64,000 bases of DNA from Bradyrhizobium ivorense (GCF_900696085.1 NZ_CAADFC020000008.1:124001-188000), one strand, 5' to 3'. Shown: positions 32,735-42,792, counted from the stretch's first letter. Notes: a model not told the origin generated them from the letters alone. Translations and numbers: made by a program.

Positions 32735-34764
32735 GGATCGAATTCGTCGAAATTGCCGGATTTCGCGGATTCAAGGAGCGAACGCGCTTCGAGCTCCCTG
32801 CGGGTTTCGCTGTCCTTACCGGCCATAACGGCGCCGGCAAGAGTACCGTCTTGGACGCGATCGATTTCGCCCTCACCGGCTCGATCAACAAATTCACGGT
32901 ACGCAACGCGCGTGGCGGTGGACTTGAAGACCACATCTGGTGGATTGGCGGCGGCCAGGCCAAGGAGCATTTCGTCTCGATTGGATTCATCACGGATGAT
33001 GGGAAACGCTTCACAGTCACGCGCACCCGTCGTGGCCTGGTCGATCAGGGACCGACGGGCGTCGATTTCCTGTGCGGTGGCGGCGGACGGGTATCTGCCG
33101 AAACTCTGATGAAGACGACCCTGATCCGGGACGAGTCGATCGTCCGGCTAAGCGTCGATCAGTCGGAACAAGCGCGTTTCGAGGCCGTTCGTGAGGCCAT
33201 TGGCGGATTGGTCGGCCCTGACTTTTCGGAGCGGACGCAGGAAATTCTCGATGCCGCCGTCAGCGCAAGGGACGAACAAAAGCGACGCCTTGACAACGTG
33301 CAAGCGGAGCTTGGGCGCGCCTTGAGCTCGCTCACCGAAGCAAGGAGCGCAGCCGAGAAGTCACCCGACGTCGCTGAAGCGATGAAGACGCTCGAAGACA
33401 TGAAGCTCTCCCTCCCCTCCGAAGGCGGTAACGATGCGTTGCGGCAGATCGTCGCCGAGAGAAGGCAGCGTGTGGCGGAGTTGGAGCGGCTGATCTCGCG
33501 GGCGTTCGACTTGAAGTCCGTTCTGGACCGCGTTCGGTCGAGCACGTGGGATGAAGAGCTCAAGGCGATGGAACGCGAGCTTGCTGCAGCCGAAGAGCGC
33601 GCCTCGCTTGCGGAGGCGGGGCTTGACGCAGCCGCGCGGGCTCTTGAGGCCGAACGCGAAAGCGATACCTTTGCCAGCCACCTTGCCGCACTTATCGACC
33701 ATGGCGCGCATCTTGGGCTGCAGGATGGTCATTGCCCTCTTTGTGATGCTGTACGCTCCAATGACGCGTTCGAGGCGGCGCTCGCCGCCGCGCGAACAAA
33801 ACTCGCGGGCCGTGATGACAGCCTTGCGCAAGCAACCGTTGCCATGCAGGAGGCGGAACGGACTTTCCAGACGGAACGCACGCAAATTGATGGCCTCCGC
33901 ATCGACATCATGGGCGCTCAACAGCAACAAGCGGATGCCTTAAAGCGCCTCCAGGATATCACGACGCTGTTCGAAACCTTCCAATTCAAGGCGGATCCGG
34001 CTGAGCCTGAACTTGCGCAGATCGCTTTGCTGGACGAACAGGAAGAGATTGCCCGCATCGAGCGCGCTTTGTTCATTCTGGAAGCCTCCGGAGCCGCCGA
34101 CCGTGTGGCGACCTGGCAGAACCGTGTCAACGGATTGCGCAGCAGCCTTGATGCTGAATCGACGAAGCATGCCGATACCGAGCGGGCGGTTTCCAAGGCC
34201 CGCGAGGTCCAGACGGCTGCAAAAACGGTGGCAAACCAGATTTCCGCAGAACAATTCGATACCGTGATGCCGCTGCTGCAAGAGCTTTACCGGCGGCTTC
34301 GCCCCCATTCCGAGTGGCGCGAGATCGAATCCGACTTTGGCGGCAAGGTAAGAGGGACCCTGAACTTCACGGTCGGCAACGGACACAACGTGCAGTTCCT
34401 TTTCAGCAGCGGCCAACGGCGCGCCGCAGGCTTGGCGTTTCTTTTGTCGATCCATCTTTCCCGGCGCTGGTGCCAATGGCAGACCCTGTTGCTCGATGAT
34501 CCCGTCCAACACATCGATGATTACCGGGCCCTCAATCTCGTTGAGGTGCTGTCCGCGATCCGGCGGACCGGCCGGCAGGTCGTGGTTGCCGTCGAGAACC
34601 GAGCGTTAGCCGATGTCCTTTGTCACAAGCTGCGCAGCACGATCACGCAGCCGGGCCGCCGTTTCGATCTGACGATGTCGACGTCGGGTTCCGGAAGCAT
34701 TGCGGAGATCAGCGATATCGTCCCAATGCCGCGTGAAATACTAAGGCCGGCGCAAGCTTCTTAG
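32731..34764 (+). CDS. SMC/Rad50-like ATPase with zinc hook (LmuB-like)
   Basis: A 677-aa ABC-type ATPase. Walker A is GHNGAGKST (residues 31-39); coiled-coil arms flank a zinc hook CPLC (335-338); the signature FSSGQRRAAGLAF is near residue 557 and Walker B TLLLDDPVQHID near 583. In Lamassu the SMC-like subunit senses foreign or aberrant DNA ends and releases the effector. The operon order effector, small subunit, ATPase and the SIR2 effector fit the Lamassu-Sir2 class. Confidence 0.85.
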   Translation: MRIEFVEIAGFRGFKERTRFELPAGFAVLTGHNGAGKSTVLDAIDFALTGSINKFTVRNARGGGLEDHIWWIGGGQAKEHFVSIGFITDDGKRFTVTRTRRGLVDQGPTGVDFLCGGGGRVSAETLMKTTLIRDESIVRLSVDQSEQARFEAVREAIGGLVGPDFSERTQEILDAAVSARDEQKRRLDNVQAELGRALSSLTEARSAAEKSPDVAEAMKTLEDMKLSLPSEGGNDALRQIVAERRQRVAELERLISRAFDLKSVLDRVRSSTWDEELKAMERELAAAEERASLAEAGLDAAARALEAERESDTFASHLAALIDHGAHLGLQDGHCPLCDAVRSNDAFEAALAAARTKLAGRDDSLAQATVAMQEAERTFQTERTQIDGLRIDIMGAQQQQADALKRLQDITTLFETFQFKADPAEPELAQIALLDEQEEIARIERALFILEASGAADRVATWQNRVNGLRSSLDAESTKHADTERAVSKAREVQTAAKTVANQISAEQFDTVMPLLQELYRRLRPHSEWREIESDFGGKVRGTLNFTVGNGHNVQFLFSSGQRRAAGLAFLLSIHLSRRWCQWQTLLLDDPVQHIDDYRALNLVEVLSAIRRTGRQVVVAVENRALADVLCHKLRSTITQPGRRFDLTMSTSGSGSIAEISDIVPMPREILRPAQAS

Positions 34765-34818
34765 GCTAGATCTCGCAGGCCCGGTGAAGCCACTACGGCC
34801 ACGAGCTTCACGAGCGGA

Positions 34819-35671
34819 TCATTCATAAAAGCTGCGGTTATCGACCGAAACGGCGACGGTGTCCTTGATGATCTCGCTTCGCGACCGGACCTTTGATTTC
34901 ATGCGCGCCTTGTAAGGATAGGAATCCGAGATCACGGCGCCCATGTCATTGCGCAGGTCTGAACCGGAGCCGTATTAAAGTTCGACATAGACGGTTCCGT
35001 TGGCAACGATATTGATAAATTCCTCGTCCACCTTGTGGACGCGAACTTCGGAAACGTAATGGTCATCGACCGTTGTGTGCGTCGACAGCTCGTCGAGTTC
35101 TTGGAGAGTCTCTGTCAAGAACGCATCGAAGACGGCATCGTGAATTTCGTCGGCTAGCTGCTTGTGAACTTCCGCGAATACGTCAAGAAGGCCACTCAAT
35201 GCGTCATCGACAAGCCTGCGTATTTCCTTGTCATCCGTCAGGATAGTTTCTTCGCGCACATGGGTGGCTCGATTCAACCTATCGATAGCCTTAATACCTA
35301 TCGATAGCCTTAATCAAAGGGGTCAAGCTTGAGGGTGTTGGTCACGAAGTCGATTGGTAGACCGCCCTGTACAATATAGATCGCTCGCTGCTGTCGGGTC
35401 GGGCCGTTGGCTTTCGGTTCTTGCTTGTACCAGCAGCACTTGGACACACGCGAGTCCGGCGAGAGCGCGTGCAGAACGTGCCCGGCAACTTCGCGGATCA
35501 CCGCCGCGCCGAGATTGCCACGGATCGGGTTCCTGCTTTCGCCAACCTGAAATGCGCCCGCAAGTACGGTAGCCGCAAAGGCGTCGTTCGGGATTTCGCG
35601 CAGGAAAGCGTCGCCGCGCAGACGTAATTCCGGCCAGGAGGCAGCGCTTGATTTTTGGCGCGATCGTCCAT
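34819..35671 (-). pseudogene. Degraded gene of unknown family (possible pPIWI-associated nuclease relative)
   Basis: One gene appears in at least three frames. The putative start MDDRAKNQAL (35671) shifts into PELRLRGDAFLREIPN; that frame continues through AGAFQVGESRNPIRGNL to KLDPFD and stops at 35310. A 19-bp tandem duplication follows (35278-35314), then IKAIDRLNRATHVREETIL continues in a new frame to an in-frame TAA at 34975 (VYVEL*), after which YGSGSDLRNDMGAV runs on to a stop at 34819. I recall similar intact proteins of about 280 aa, possibly the pPIWI-associating nuclease family, but that identity is weak. Confidence 0.6.
35278..35314. repeat. 19-bp tandem duplication containing CTATCGATAG
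   Basis: CCTATCGATAGCCTTAAT occurs at 35278-35295 and again at 35297-35314, inside the degraded gene. Each copy contains the palindrome CTATCGATAG. It contributes to the broken reading frame. Confidence 0.85.
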
Positions 35672-35927
35672 GTGTGGCTTAGGCAAGCATTGTTCTCGGT
35701 TTTGAGCTGCTCTCGCGCTAACAGCATGCGAGGGCAGAGGGAGGCCAGGGGAAAGTCTCTCGCGAGATAGTCATAGTGCCGACGCCTTCAAGTCGTAATC
35801 GTTCGTCGCGAGGAAACGGCAGGCAACCGAGCGTAGCAGACATTCCCAGCCATTCCGGGCCATCGCGAATAGCTTCGCGATCACCCGTAGATAGATTGAG
35901 CGTGCACCTCCGGTGGGGAGACCACGC

Positions 35928-37016
35928 ATGCAGAATCCGTTTACACCATATAGCCGGCCGACGCCCATCAACGACAGACGCAATCTCGCGCGCGGCATGA
36001 GCTATCAGGGCTTCAACCAAGCCCGTCCACGGGTCAGGGCATGGTACGAGCTGGCTTTCATGCCAACGGCTGCGAGTGCACTCGCCTGTGTTGTGATCCT
36101 GGCCGGCTGGAGCTTTTCAGATGGGAAAGGGACCATCCCTCGCGCTCCTCTGGAGAGGAAGAAACCATCAGAGGCAAACGCGCCGTCGTCGATTAAAGAA
36201 CGTCCTGTCGTCGCGCCGGAAATCGGTTCTGCGCAGCCGCAGCTTGCCATGCGGGCGGTCAAGGACCCACAGCGAAAGCTACTTTACGTCAATCGCTGGG
36301 GTCAGGTGGGTACGCAGGATGGGCAGCGCTTTCGCACGCTGGTGACGCCGTATGTACGGGCGGGCTACCTCCTCTACCGCGTGACGATCTCCTCCCTCGG
36401 CGCTTCAGTCGAGGCGCGATGGATATTGGCGAGCAGATCCGCACCTTACGCGGCGAGGTGCGCGCGCCGTTTCGTGACAAGCAGGGCGAACCCCATTGCG
36501 CGTTTCAGCAAGCAACAGGATAAGGTGCGCGCCGGCGGCGATGGCTTGGCTGACCCTGATGGATTTGCCTGCCGCTGCGCCAGCGCATGTTCTTTCATCT
36601 GGGCCAGCGGCTTCCGGCGCGATGGCGACGTGATCGGCGTGCATATGTTCACCTTCGTGGATGAAGCCGCGGCGCGCTGGTCGCCCTGTGAACTGCATCG
36701 TCAAACCGCGCGAAGCGTGCGCGAGCTCGACGGATTCCTGGCCAAGATGGGGATGCCTGCACCGATCCGTCCGCGTCTTTGGTCAACGCCGCCGGACATG
36801 ATCTACGACCTTACCCCTGCGGAGGTCATGACCATGACCAGGCTGACGGATTTCTCCACCATGCTCCAGGCGAACTGCAAAACCGGAACCGATCCAGTGC
36901 CGCGATGGGAGCCGCTCATCCCAACGAACGATCCGGCGCGATCGGCATGTGACCAACGGACCCTAATCACCATGATGCGGCTCGGCGCCGCGCGCTTATC
37001 TCGGGCGGCTGGATAG
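35928..37016 (+). CDS. ClpP-like periplasmic protein with an apparent internal frameshifted segment
   Basis: A 362-aa reading frame with a membrane segment near residues 40-62. It shows RKLLYVNRWGQ, then YRVTISSLGASVEA and, later, CASACSFIWASGFRRDGDVIGVH. The last block matches the C-x-SAC...GVH motif of ClpP/crotonase-like periplasmic proteins (COG3904 type). Between about 36415 and 36530 this frame looks random (RWILASRSAPYAARCARRF), while the adjacent frame reads MDIGEQIRTLRGEVRAPFRD, the sequence expected after SVEA. Two compensating indels seem to have garbled about 35 residues next to the active site. The start has GGGGAG 8 nt upstream. Confidence 0.55.
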   Translation: MQNPFTPYSRPTPINDRRNLARGMSYQGFNQARPRVRAWYELAFMPTAASALACVVILAGWSFSDGKGTIPRAPLERKKPSEANAPSSIKERPVVAPEIGSAQPQLAMRAVKDPQRKLLYVNRWGQVGTQDGQRFRTLVTPYVRAGYLLYRVTISSLGASVEARWILASRSAPYAARCARRFVTSRANPIARFSKQQDKVRAGGDGLADPDGFACRCASACSFIWASGFRRDGDVIGVHMFTFVDEAAARWSPCELHRQTARSVRELDGFLAKMGMPAPIRPRLWSTPPDMIYDLTPAEVMTMTRLTDFSTMLQANCKTGTDPVPRWEPLIPTNDPARSACDQRTLITMMRLGAARLSRAAG

Positions 37017-37187
37017 CTAGGCTCCTTCGCGATTCGCCGCTAGTCGCATCCCAGCAGTGAATGAAATTCGGCCAAAGTAACGTTAAATCAACATGTTAAC
37101 AATCGTACCTTGCTATACAATGGAAAATCCAGTAAGTGACCATAATGGTACATTTCAATGATTCGATGACCATTTTGGTGCTGAACG

Positions 37188-40100
37188 ATGACGCAAGGCA
37201 AGCCAGCGGACCTTACACCCCAGGAAATCCGCCGTATCCGCGAGAAGATCGGCCTGTCGCAGGTGGAGGCGGGCGAGCTGCTTGGCGGCGGTCCGCGCGC
37301 CTTCACGAAATATGAATCCGGGACGATTAAGCCGACGAGCGCGACGGCGAATATCCTGCGTCTGCTCGACGCCAACCCGTCCGCCATCATCACCCTGTCC
37401 GGCGGCAAGGTCGCGCCGATGGAACTAGACAGCACGGGACCGTTCGAGGTCACCGGCAAGCACATCGCGGCGCTCAGCCCGAGAAAATTCGTCCTGCTCA
37501 TGCGCCGGCTCCTCGATGGTGAGGCGCTCAGCGGGAACCTGCCGATGGACGGCATCCACGTCGCAGCCAACATCACCGCTGCCGACGGCGGCGAGGATGC
37601 GCGCATCGAGTGGCAGGACGGCCCCGAACGGACGACGTTTTTGCCAAACCGCATCTCGCAGTTCCAGTTGAAGGCCGGACCGATCTCGCCGGCTGAAGCC
37701 GGCGCGGACGTTCTGACGCCGGCCGGCGAGGTCAAGTCGATGGTACGCGACGCCTTGGAAAAAGGCGGCTGCTACATTATGGCGTGTGGTCACTCGTACG
37801 AGAACAAGCTCGTCAAAGCGCGCGCCGAAAGCATCCGCAAGGCCCTCGCGAAAGCAGGGCTCAAGGTCAAACCCGAGCAGGTTCAGTTTCGTGACGCCGA
37901 CCAGCTCGCGTCATGGGTAAACATTCTGCCGCCCGTCGCGGCCTGGGTTCTCGAGCAGACGCAGCCCGGCTTGGTCGGGCCCTTCAAAGACTGGACGCAT
38001 TGGGCAGGCCGTTTCGACGGCAGCCCGTGGATTCCGGACCCGCGCTTACCTTCTTTCCGCGAAAAGCTCCACTCGTTGGTCGGCAGGCCGCGAGGCATCG
38101 CCCGCGTCGTGGGTTTGTCCGGCGTTGGTAAGTCGCGACTGACGCATGAAGCTCTCGGCCCGACCGAGGAGGAGGAGGCATCGGGCGTTCAACTCTCGGA
38201 CCTTGTTCTGTACTCGGTGGAGTCCGAAGCTGGACCGGTGGCTATCAAGAATATCGTACAAAGCCTCGTCGACTCCGGTTTCCGAGCGATCGTCGTCGTT
38301 GATCGTTGTCCGCTCGAGTCCCATCACGACCTCGTCGGCATGGTGAAGCGTTCCGGCAGCCGCGTCTCACTCATCACCATCGACCACGACGTTCCCCCAT
38401 CCGTTCAGGGCGACGATGAGTTGCTGATGGTCGATCGGGCGAGTGACGCTGTCGTCGAAGGGATGATCAAGCAGATCGCCCCTGAACTGCCGAGCGAAGA
38501 TCATCGCCGTCTTTTGAGATTTGCGCGTGGGTTCCCACAGATGGCAACCCTGCTCGGTCAGGCGTGGCTCAGCGATATGCCCATCGCGGCCGCCACGGAT
38601 GACGAGCTCATCGACCGGATTGTTCTTGGTCGAAGGCCGACCGATCCGGCGTTGCTAAAAGATGCGGGGATGCTCCTGGGGGCGTTCCGGCTTCTCGGCA
38701 CCGCCGGTGAACTGGATGATCTCACACATGTTGCTCGTTTTGCGCGGGGCCGATCCGTCGAGGATCTGCGCGCCGCATTCGCCGATCTGCAGGCGCGCGG
38801 CGTGGTGCAGCAGCATGGGCGTCTGGTTAGCCTGCAACCCAAGCCGCTCGCGCTGGCGCTTGCTGAACGGCAGTGGCGGCAATGGGGCCACGCAACATGG
38901 GACGGCATACTCGCTGGAAATCTTCCAGAGCGGCTACGGCAGAACGCCGCTTGGCAGCTCGCACTCTTGAACACCGGCCATATCGCGCCGCAGGTCGCAC
39001 GGCATGTGATGCGCTTTGATGGCCCCTTTGCTTCATTGGAAGCCCTCGGCCAAGAAGGTGCCGGCGACGTTGTCAGCGCTTTGGCGGAGATCGATGCGGA
39101 AGCGGTCGTCACACTCCTGGAGCACGTCCTGAACCCGCTATCTATCAAGGAGCTCGAAGAGGTTCGCGGCGACCTGCGGCGCGGACTGGTCCATGCTCTT
39201 GAAAAAATCGGCTTTATCGACATCACCTTCGAGCGTGCCGCGCTGTTGCTGCTCAGGCTGGCCGTTGCCGAAAACGAGCAATGGGGCAACAATTCCGTTG
39301 GGCAGTTCAAGGCGTTGTTCCCGGTATTTGGGGCGAATACGACTGCGCCGGCGGCGCCCCGCCTGCGTCTCTTCGATGAGTTGTTGCAGAGAGATGATCC
39401 GCAGGAAATGCCCATCGTGATCGATGCACTCATCGAGGCATCCAGTATGCAATCGCATGCAAGCATGATGGGGCCTGAAACACACGGTAGCCGTCCGCAA
39501 CTGGTCCCCTGGCAACCGAAGTATTGGAAGGACGCGTGGGAATACGTGATTGCGTGCGTCGATCGATTGGTCACGATCGGCCTCCGCGGCGACGCGTTGG
39601 GCGCGCAAGCCCGCAATGGGATCGCTCAGGAATTCCGTTCATACGTGAGCGGCGGCTTGATCGACGATGTAGAGAGGTGGGTTGCGCAAGTTCGGGCAGT
39701 TCATCCCTATTGGCCCGCAGCGCTCAACGCGCTGGGCGATGTACTGCAGTACGATTTGTCTGAACTCAAGGACGATGAAGAGCCGCGCGTTCGTAAACTC
39801 ATTGCTGATCTTTCACCGCAAGACATTGCTGGCCGCATCCGCCTGCTTGTCACCGAGATGCCATGGGATTATCCCATCGACGCGAAGCTTGAGTTTCACG
39901 AGCGGGAAGCGCACCAAATCGAGACGGTGCGCACGGTGGCCAGCGAGGCCCTCGCGCAGCCGGATGCGCTGCTTAAGGCGCTCGATGCTTTGTCCCGTGA
40001 TGAACAGCGAATGTCAGTCCCTTTCGGCAAGGCTATCGCCGAACTCGCCGACGACCCGCTTGTATGGGAACAGCCGATCAAGCGAGCCTACGCCGCAGCC

Positions 40101-41219
40101 GCCGAAGACAGCCGGAACTACGGGCTGATTGCCGGATATTATTCCGGCCTCGCCGCCCAACATCCCGCCGTGCTCGGCGCCTACAAGCGCGAGGCCGTCC
40201 ATTCGAATATTTTTGCACCCACGCTGCCGTTCTTGTGCCTGTTGCTGGGCATAACGGCAGATGATGTCGGGCTCGTATGCGAAGGCCTGAGAGCAGGAAC
40301 ACTGCGGCCGCGCGCCATGTCGCATTGGGGTATGGGCGGGGTATTTGCGAAGCTTGACACTGCGTCGGCAGCACCGTTGTTTGATCAGCTTCTGGGTATG
40401 GACAGCGCGGCCTATTCCGTCGCGCTGGACGTGATGGGCATGTTCGTCCATGGCAATCTAAATCGCCTTGAGGAGTTGCGCCCCCAGATCATGCTGGCGG
40501 TCGACCACGTCGGCAAGCGTCCGAAGCGGCGCGGTTCGCAGATGAGCGCACATCACTTCGAGCACGTCTTGGTCTGGCTTCTCAAAAAGGGGCGAGACGA
40601 CACCGACGCGCGGGTGGCGGCTGGTAAGTTGGCGAACTATCTTGCGGCCAACCCGGACGGCGACACGGCCAAGATGATCAAGCCGTTGTTGCCCATCATG
40701 TTTCACAATTTCGCGTCCATCGTATGGCCGGTGTTCGGTAACGCGATCATTCGGGACCGAGCCACGGCATGGCGGATCGAGCACGCCATCGGAGATGGCT
40801 TTTCGTTTGCAGACAAGAAACAGCCGGCCATCCTGCACGTGCCTGAAGATATTCTGTTTGCCTGGGCGCACGCCAATCCTGATGCGGCTCCCGCGTTCCT
40901 GGCGCGTACGCTTCCGGTTCTCACGACCCGCGCTGCAGGCGTCGAACGAAGCTTTCACCCTCTCACGATGCGGCTTTTGAACGAATTTGGCGATCGCGAC
41001 GACGTGCGGCGCTACCTCATGCAGAATATGCATACGTTTGGGTGGTCTGGGTCATTGGCTATCTATTTCGCGCTCTACGAGGAGCCGCTCCGGTCGCTCT
41101 TCGAGCACCCGATTGGAGCCCTGCGGCGCTGGGCAACAGTCGCGCACACGCAAATGCGAAAGCAGGTAGAGTCAGCCAAGCGCGATGACGATGAGCAAGC
41201 TGCTCAATGGGACGCATGA
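37188..41219 (+). CDS. Fusion of MqsA-like HTH, QxK nuclease-like domain and STAND NTPase
   Basis: A 1343-aa protein. Residues 9-62 form an HTH like the MqsA antitoxin (LTPQEIRRIREKIGLSQVEA, LLGGGPRAFTKYESG). Residues 90-225 look like a restriction-type domain: GGED (134-137), then SQFQLK with Gln160-x-Lys162, the QxK variant of PD-(D/E)XK. A P-loop NTPase follows: Walker A GLSGVGKSR (309-317) and a Walker B-like AIVVVDRCP near 364-372. The remaining 850 residues are alpha-helical repeats that would bind a trigger. The plan matches Avs/STAND sensors but with a DNA-binding HTH in front. It overlaps the SIR2 gene by 35 nt. Confidence 0.75.
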   Translation: MTQGKPADLTPQEIRRIREKIGLSQVEAGELLGGGPRAFTKYESGTIKPTSATANILRLLDANPSAIITLSGGKVAPMELDSTGPFEVTGKHIAALSPRKFVLLMRRLLDGEALSGNLPMDGIHVAANITAADGGEDARIEWQDGPERTTFLPNRISQFQLKAGPISPAEAGADVLTPAGEVKSMVRDALEKGGCYIMACGHSYENKLVKARAESIRKALAKAGLKVKPEQVQFRDADQLASWVNILPPVAAWVLEQTQPGLVGPFKDWTHWAGRFDGSPWIPDPRLPSFREKLHSLVGRPRGIARVVGLSGVGKSRLTHEALGPTEEEEASGVQLSDLVLYSVESEAGPVAIKNIVQSLVDSGFRAIVVVDRCPLESHHDLVGMVKRSGSRVSLITIDHDVPPSVQGDDELLMVDRASDAVVEGMIKQIAPELPSEDHRRLLRFARGFPQMATLLGQAWLSDMPIAAATDDELIDRIVLGRRPTDPALLKDAGMLLGAFRLLGTAGELDDLTHVARFARGRSVEDLRAAFADLQARGVVQQHGRLVSLQPKPLALALAERQWRQWGHATWDGILAGNLPERLRQNAAWQLALLNTGHIAPQVARHVMRFDGPFASLEALGQEGAGDVVSALAEIDAEAVVTLLEHVLNPLSIKELEEVRGDLRRGLVHALEKIGFIDITFERAALLLLRLAVAENEQWGNNSVGQFKALFPVFGANTTAPAAPRLRLFDELLQRDDPQEMPIVIDALIEASSMQSHASMMGPETHGSRPQLVPWQPKYWKDAWEYVIACVDRLVTIGLRGDALGAQARNGIAQEFRSYVSGGLIDDVERWVAQVRAVHPYWPAALNALGDVLQYDLSELKDDEEPRVRKLIADLSPQDIAGRIRLLVTEMPWDYPIDAKLEFHEREAHQIETVRTVASEALAQPDALLKALDALSRDEQRMSVPFGKAIAELADDPLVWEQPIKRAYAAAAEDSRNYGLIAGYYSGLAAQHPAVLGAYKREAVHSNIFAPTLPFLCLLLGITADDVGLVCEGLRAGTLRPRAMSHWGMGGVFAKLDTASAAPLFDQLLGMDSAAYSVALDVMGMFVHGNLNRLEELRPQIMLAVDHVGKRPKRRGSQMSAHHFEHVLVWLLKKGRDDTDARVAAGKLANYLAANPDGDTAKMIKPLLPIMFHNFASIVWPVFGNAIIRDRATAWRIEHAIGDGFSFADKKQPAILHVPEDILFAWAHANPDAAPAFLARTLPVLTTRAAGVERSFHPLTMRLLNEFGDRDDVRRYLMQNMHTFGWSGSLAIYFALYEEPLRSLFEHPIGALRRWATVAHTQMRKQVESAKRDDDEQAAQWDA

Positions 41220-42792
41220 CTCTACCACCCGAAAAGACGAGCCTGCGAGCAGCCTACCCGGTTGCGACAGATCGAATTTGCCAGCAGCCACGTTCAACAA
41301 TGGCCATCAGCAAATGAAGCCACTTACAGGCCTCTTCCTTGGCGCAGGTGCATCCTATGAGGCGGGACTGCCGCTCGTCTGGGAATTGACCGACGAAATC
41401 AAGAAATGGCTTACACCCAAAGAGCTACGCGAGTTCAATAAAGGATGGCGGATTCAGGGAGGCGGCCATCCGGATGAGGTGATCGAGGATCTGATTGTTT
41501 GCCTTGGGCGCCCGGAGATGCACTACGAGGCGATCCTTGGCTACCTTGAGGCGCAGTGGCGCCGTCACCGGGCGCATGCGCTTGCGTATCACGGGCTCTA
41601 TGTGTGGCTGGTCGAAATGGTCTACCACATGCTCTACTATCGGCATGTCAACAACGAAGCGTACCTCACTCGACAACTTTCCGCTTACGACGGCCTTCGG
41701 GCGCTGGCTGATGAGAATTCACCTTTGTGGATTTTCTCGCTCAACCATGACGTAATTGTCGAGGCAATAGCGGCACGCTTGTCCATCTCGCTTCACAGCG
41801 GGTTCAGTCCGGAGCGAAAGAAGTTTATCCGTCGCGATCGGGCTGGAAAGCCGATCGGTGAGATCCAGGCGGAAGTGCTCACCAAAGCCGAACTCGAGAA
41901 GTACGCCATGTATTTCCCGAACCCGCCTAAGCCAGGAATCTATCTTCTGAAGATTCATGGTGCGCTGGACATTTTCACGTTCAACGAGGGTGAGGATTTG
42001 CTAAAGCTGCTGCCAGGCGCGCCGGGGCAGGAAGGCGTCATCGATGTTCTACGCGCCGCCAACGAGGGCCTCTTCTATGAGATCCCCGGCGGTCACGGCA
42101 TGCGCGCGAAAGCGGCGAACCAGATTTGCTACCCCGATGAACAGGGCGTGATGCAGTTTCTTCGGCGGACTCTCCTGGCCGGCGCCTACAAATTTGACGC
42201 CCGAAGCCAGCAGGTTCTGCCAAAGAGCATGCTGAAGCACTTTCAGCAGAATCTCAACTTTGTCACCACGCTCGTATGTATTGGCTATGGCTTTGGCGAC
42301 CTGCACATCAATCTTGTCATCCGCGAGTGGCTCGAATTCCATCCCAACCGGCGGCTCGAGATCGTCAATCCCGGTGTGCGTGATGTCCCGGCATTTCTTC
42401 TGCATCTCCTATCGCAGGTGCAGATCACATCAAGTACCACGACCGAGTATATGGACAAGCGCGCAAGCATCGTGCGGACGCCGAAGGAACGTCTCGAACG
42501 ACGCATCGGTGAGATCCTGCGGCGGCTCGGCAAAGAGCGGGGGGACGAGGCGCGCGAGAGTTTCGCGCGCGCTATAAAAGACCAGGCGGCAAAGGGGCTG
42601 GCCGAGAAGCTTAAGTCCCTACCCGTCATTGACGGACAGCCGGACATCGCAGCACTTGGAGATCCCACAATGGTCGCCAAGCAATGGGCGACGGAATTGC
42701 GGCTGACGCCCGAGGAAGAGCTGCAGCAGTTCCTTGCATATTTGGAAGACATCCTCGCCAAGGGACAGTCACCGACCGCGGGAACGATCTGA
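41185..42792 (+). CDS. SIR2-like NADase partner of the STAND protein
   Basis: A 535-aa protein. The SIR2 core has GLFLGAGASYEAGLPLVWEL (Gly53-Ala-Gly55), Asn187 in FSLNHDVIVEA, His258 in LLKIHGALDIF and the late CIGYGFGDLHINLVI strand. The C-terminal 130 residues are helical. The ATG at 41185 lies inside the upstream gene; an in-frame ATG at 41314 starts right at the SIR2 domain and is an alternative. Tight overlap says the two are made together: the large protein would sense and this one deplete NAD+. Confidence 0.8.
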   Translation: MTMSKLLNGTHDSTTRKDEPASSLPGCDRSNLPAATFNNGHQQMKPLTGLFLGAGASYEAGLPLVWELTDEIKKWLTPKELREFNKGWRIQGGGHPDEVIEDLIVCLGRPEMHYEAILGYLEAQWRRHRAHALAYHGLYVWLVEMVYHMLYYRHVNNEAYLTRQLSAYDGLRALADENSPLWIFSLNHDVIVEAIAARLSISLHSGFSPERKKFIRRDRAGKPIGEIQAEVLTKAELEKYAMYFPNPPKPGIYLLKIHGALDIFTFNEGEDLLKLLPGAPGQEGVIDVLRAANEGLFYEIPGGHGMRAKAANQICYPDEQGVMQFLRRTLLAGAYKFDARSQQVLPKSMLKHFQQNLNFVTTLVCIGYGFGDLHINLVIREWLEFHPNRRLEIVNPGVRDVPAFLLHLLSQVQITSSTTTEYMDKRASIVRTPKERLERRIGEILRRLGKERGDEARESFARAIKDQAAKGLAEKLKSLPVIDGQPDIAALGDPTMVAKQWATELRLTPEEELQQFLAYLEDILAKGQSPTAGTI

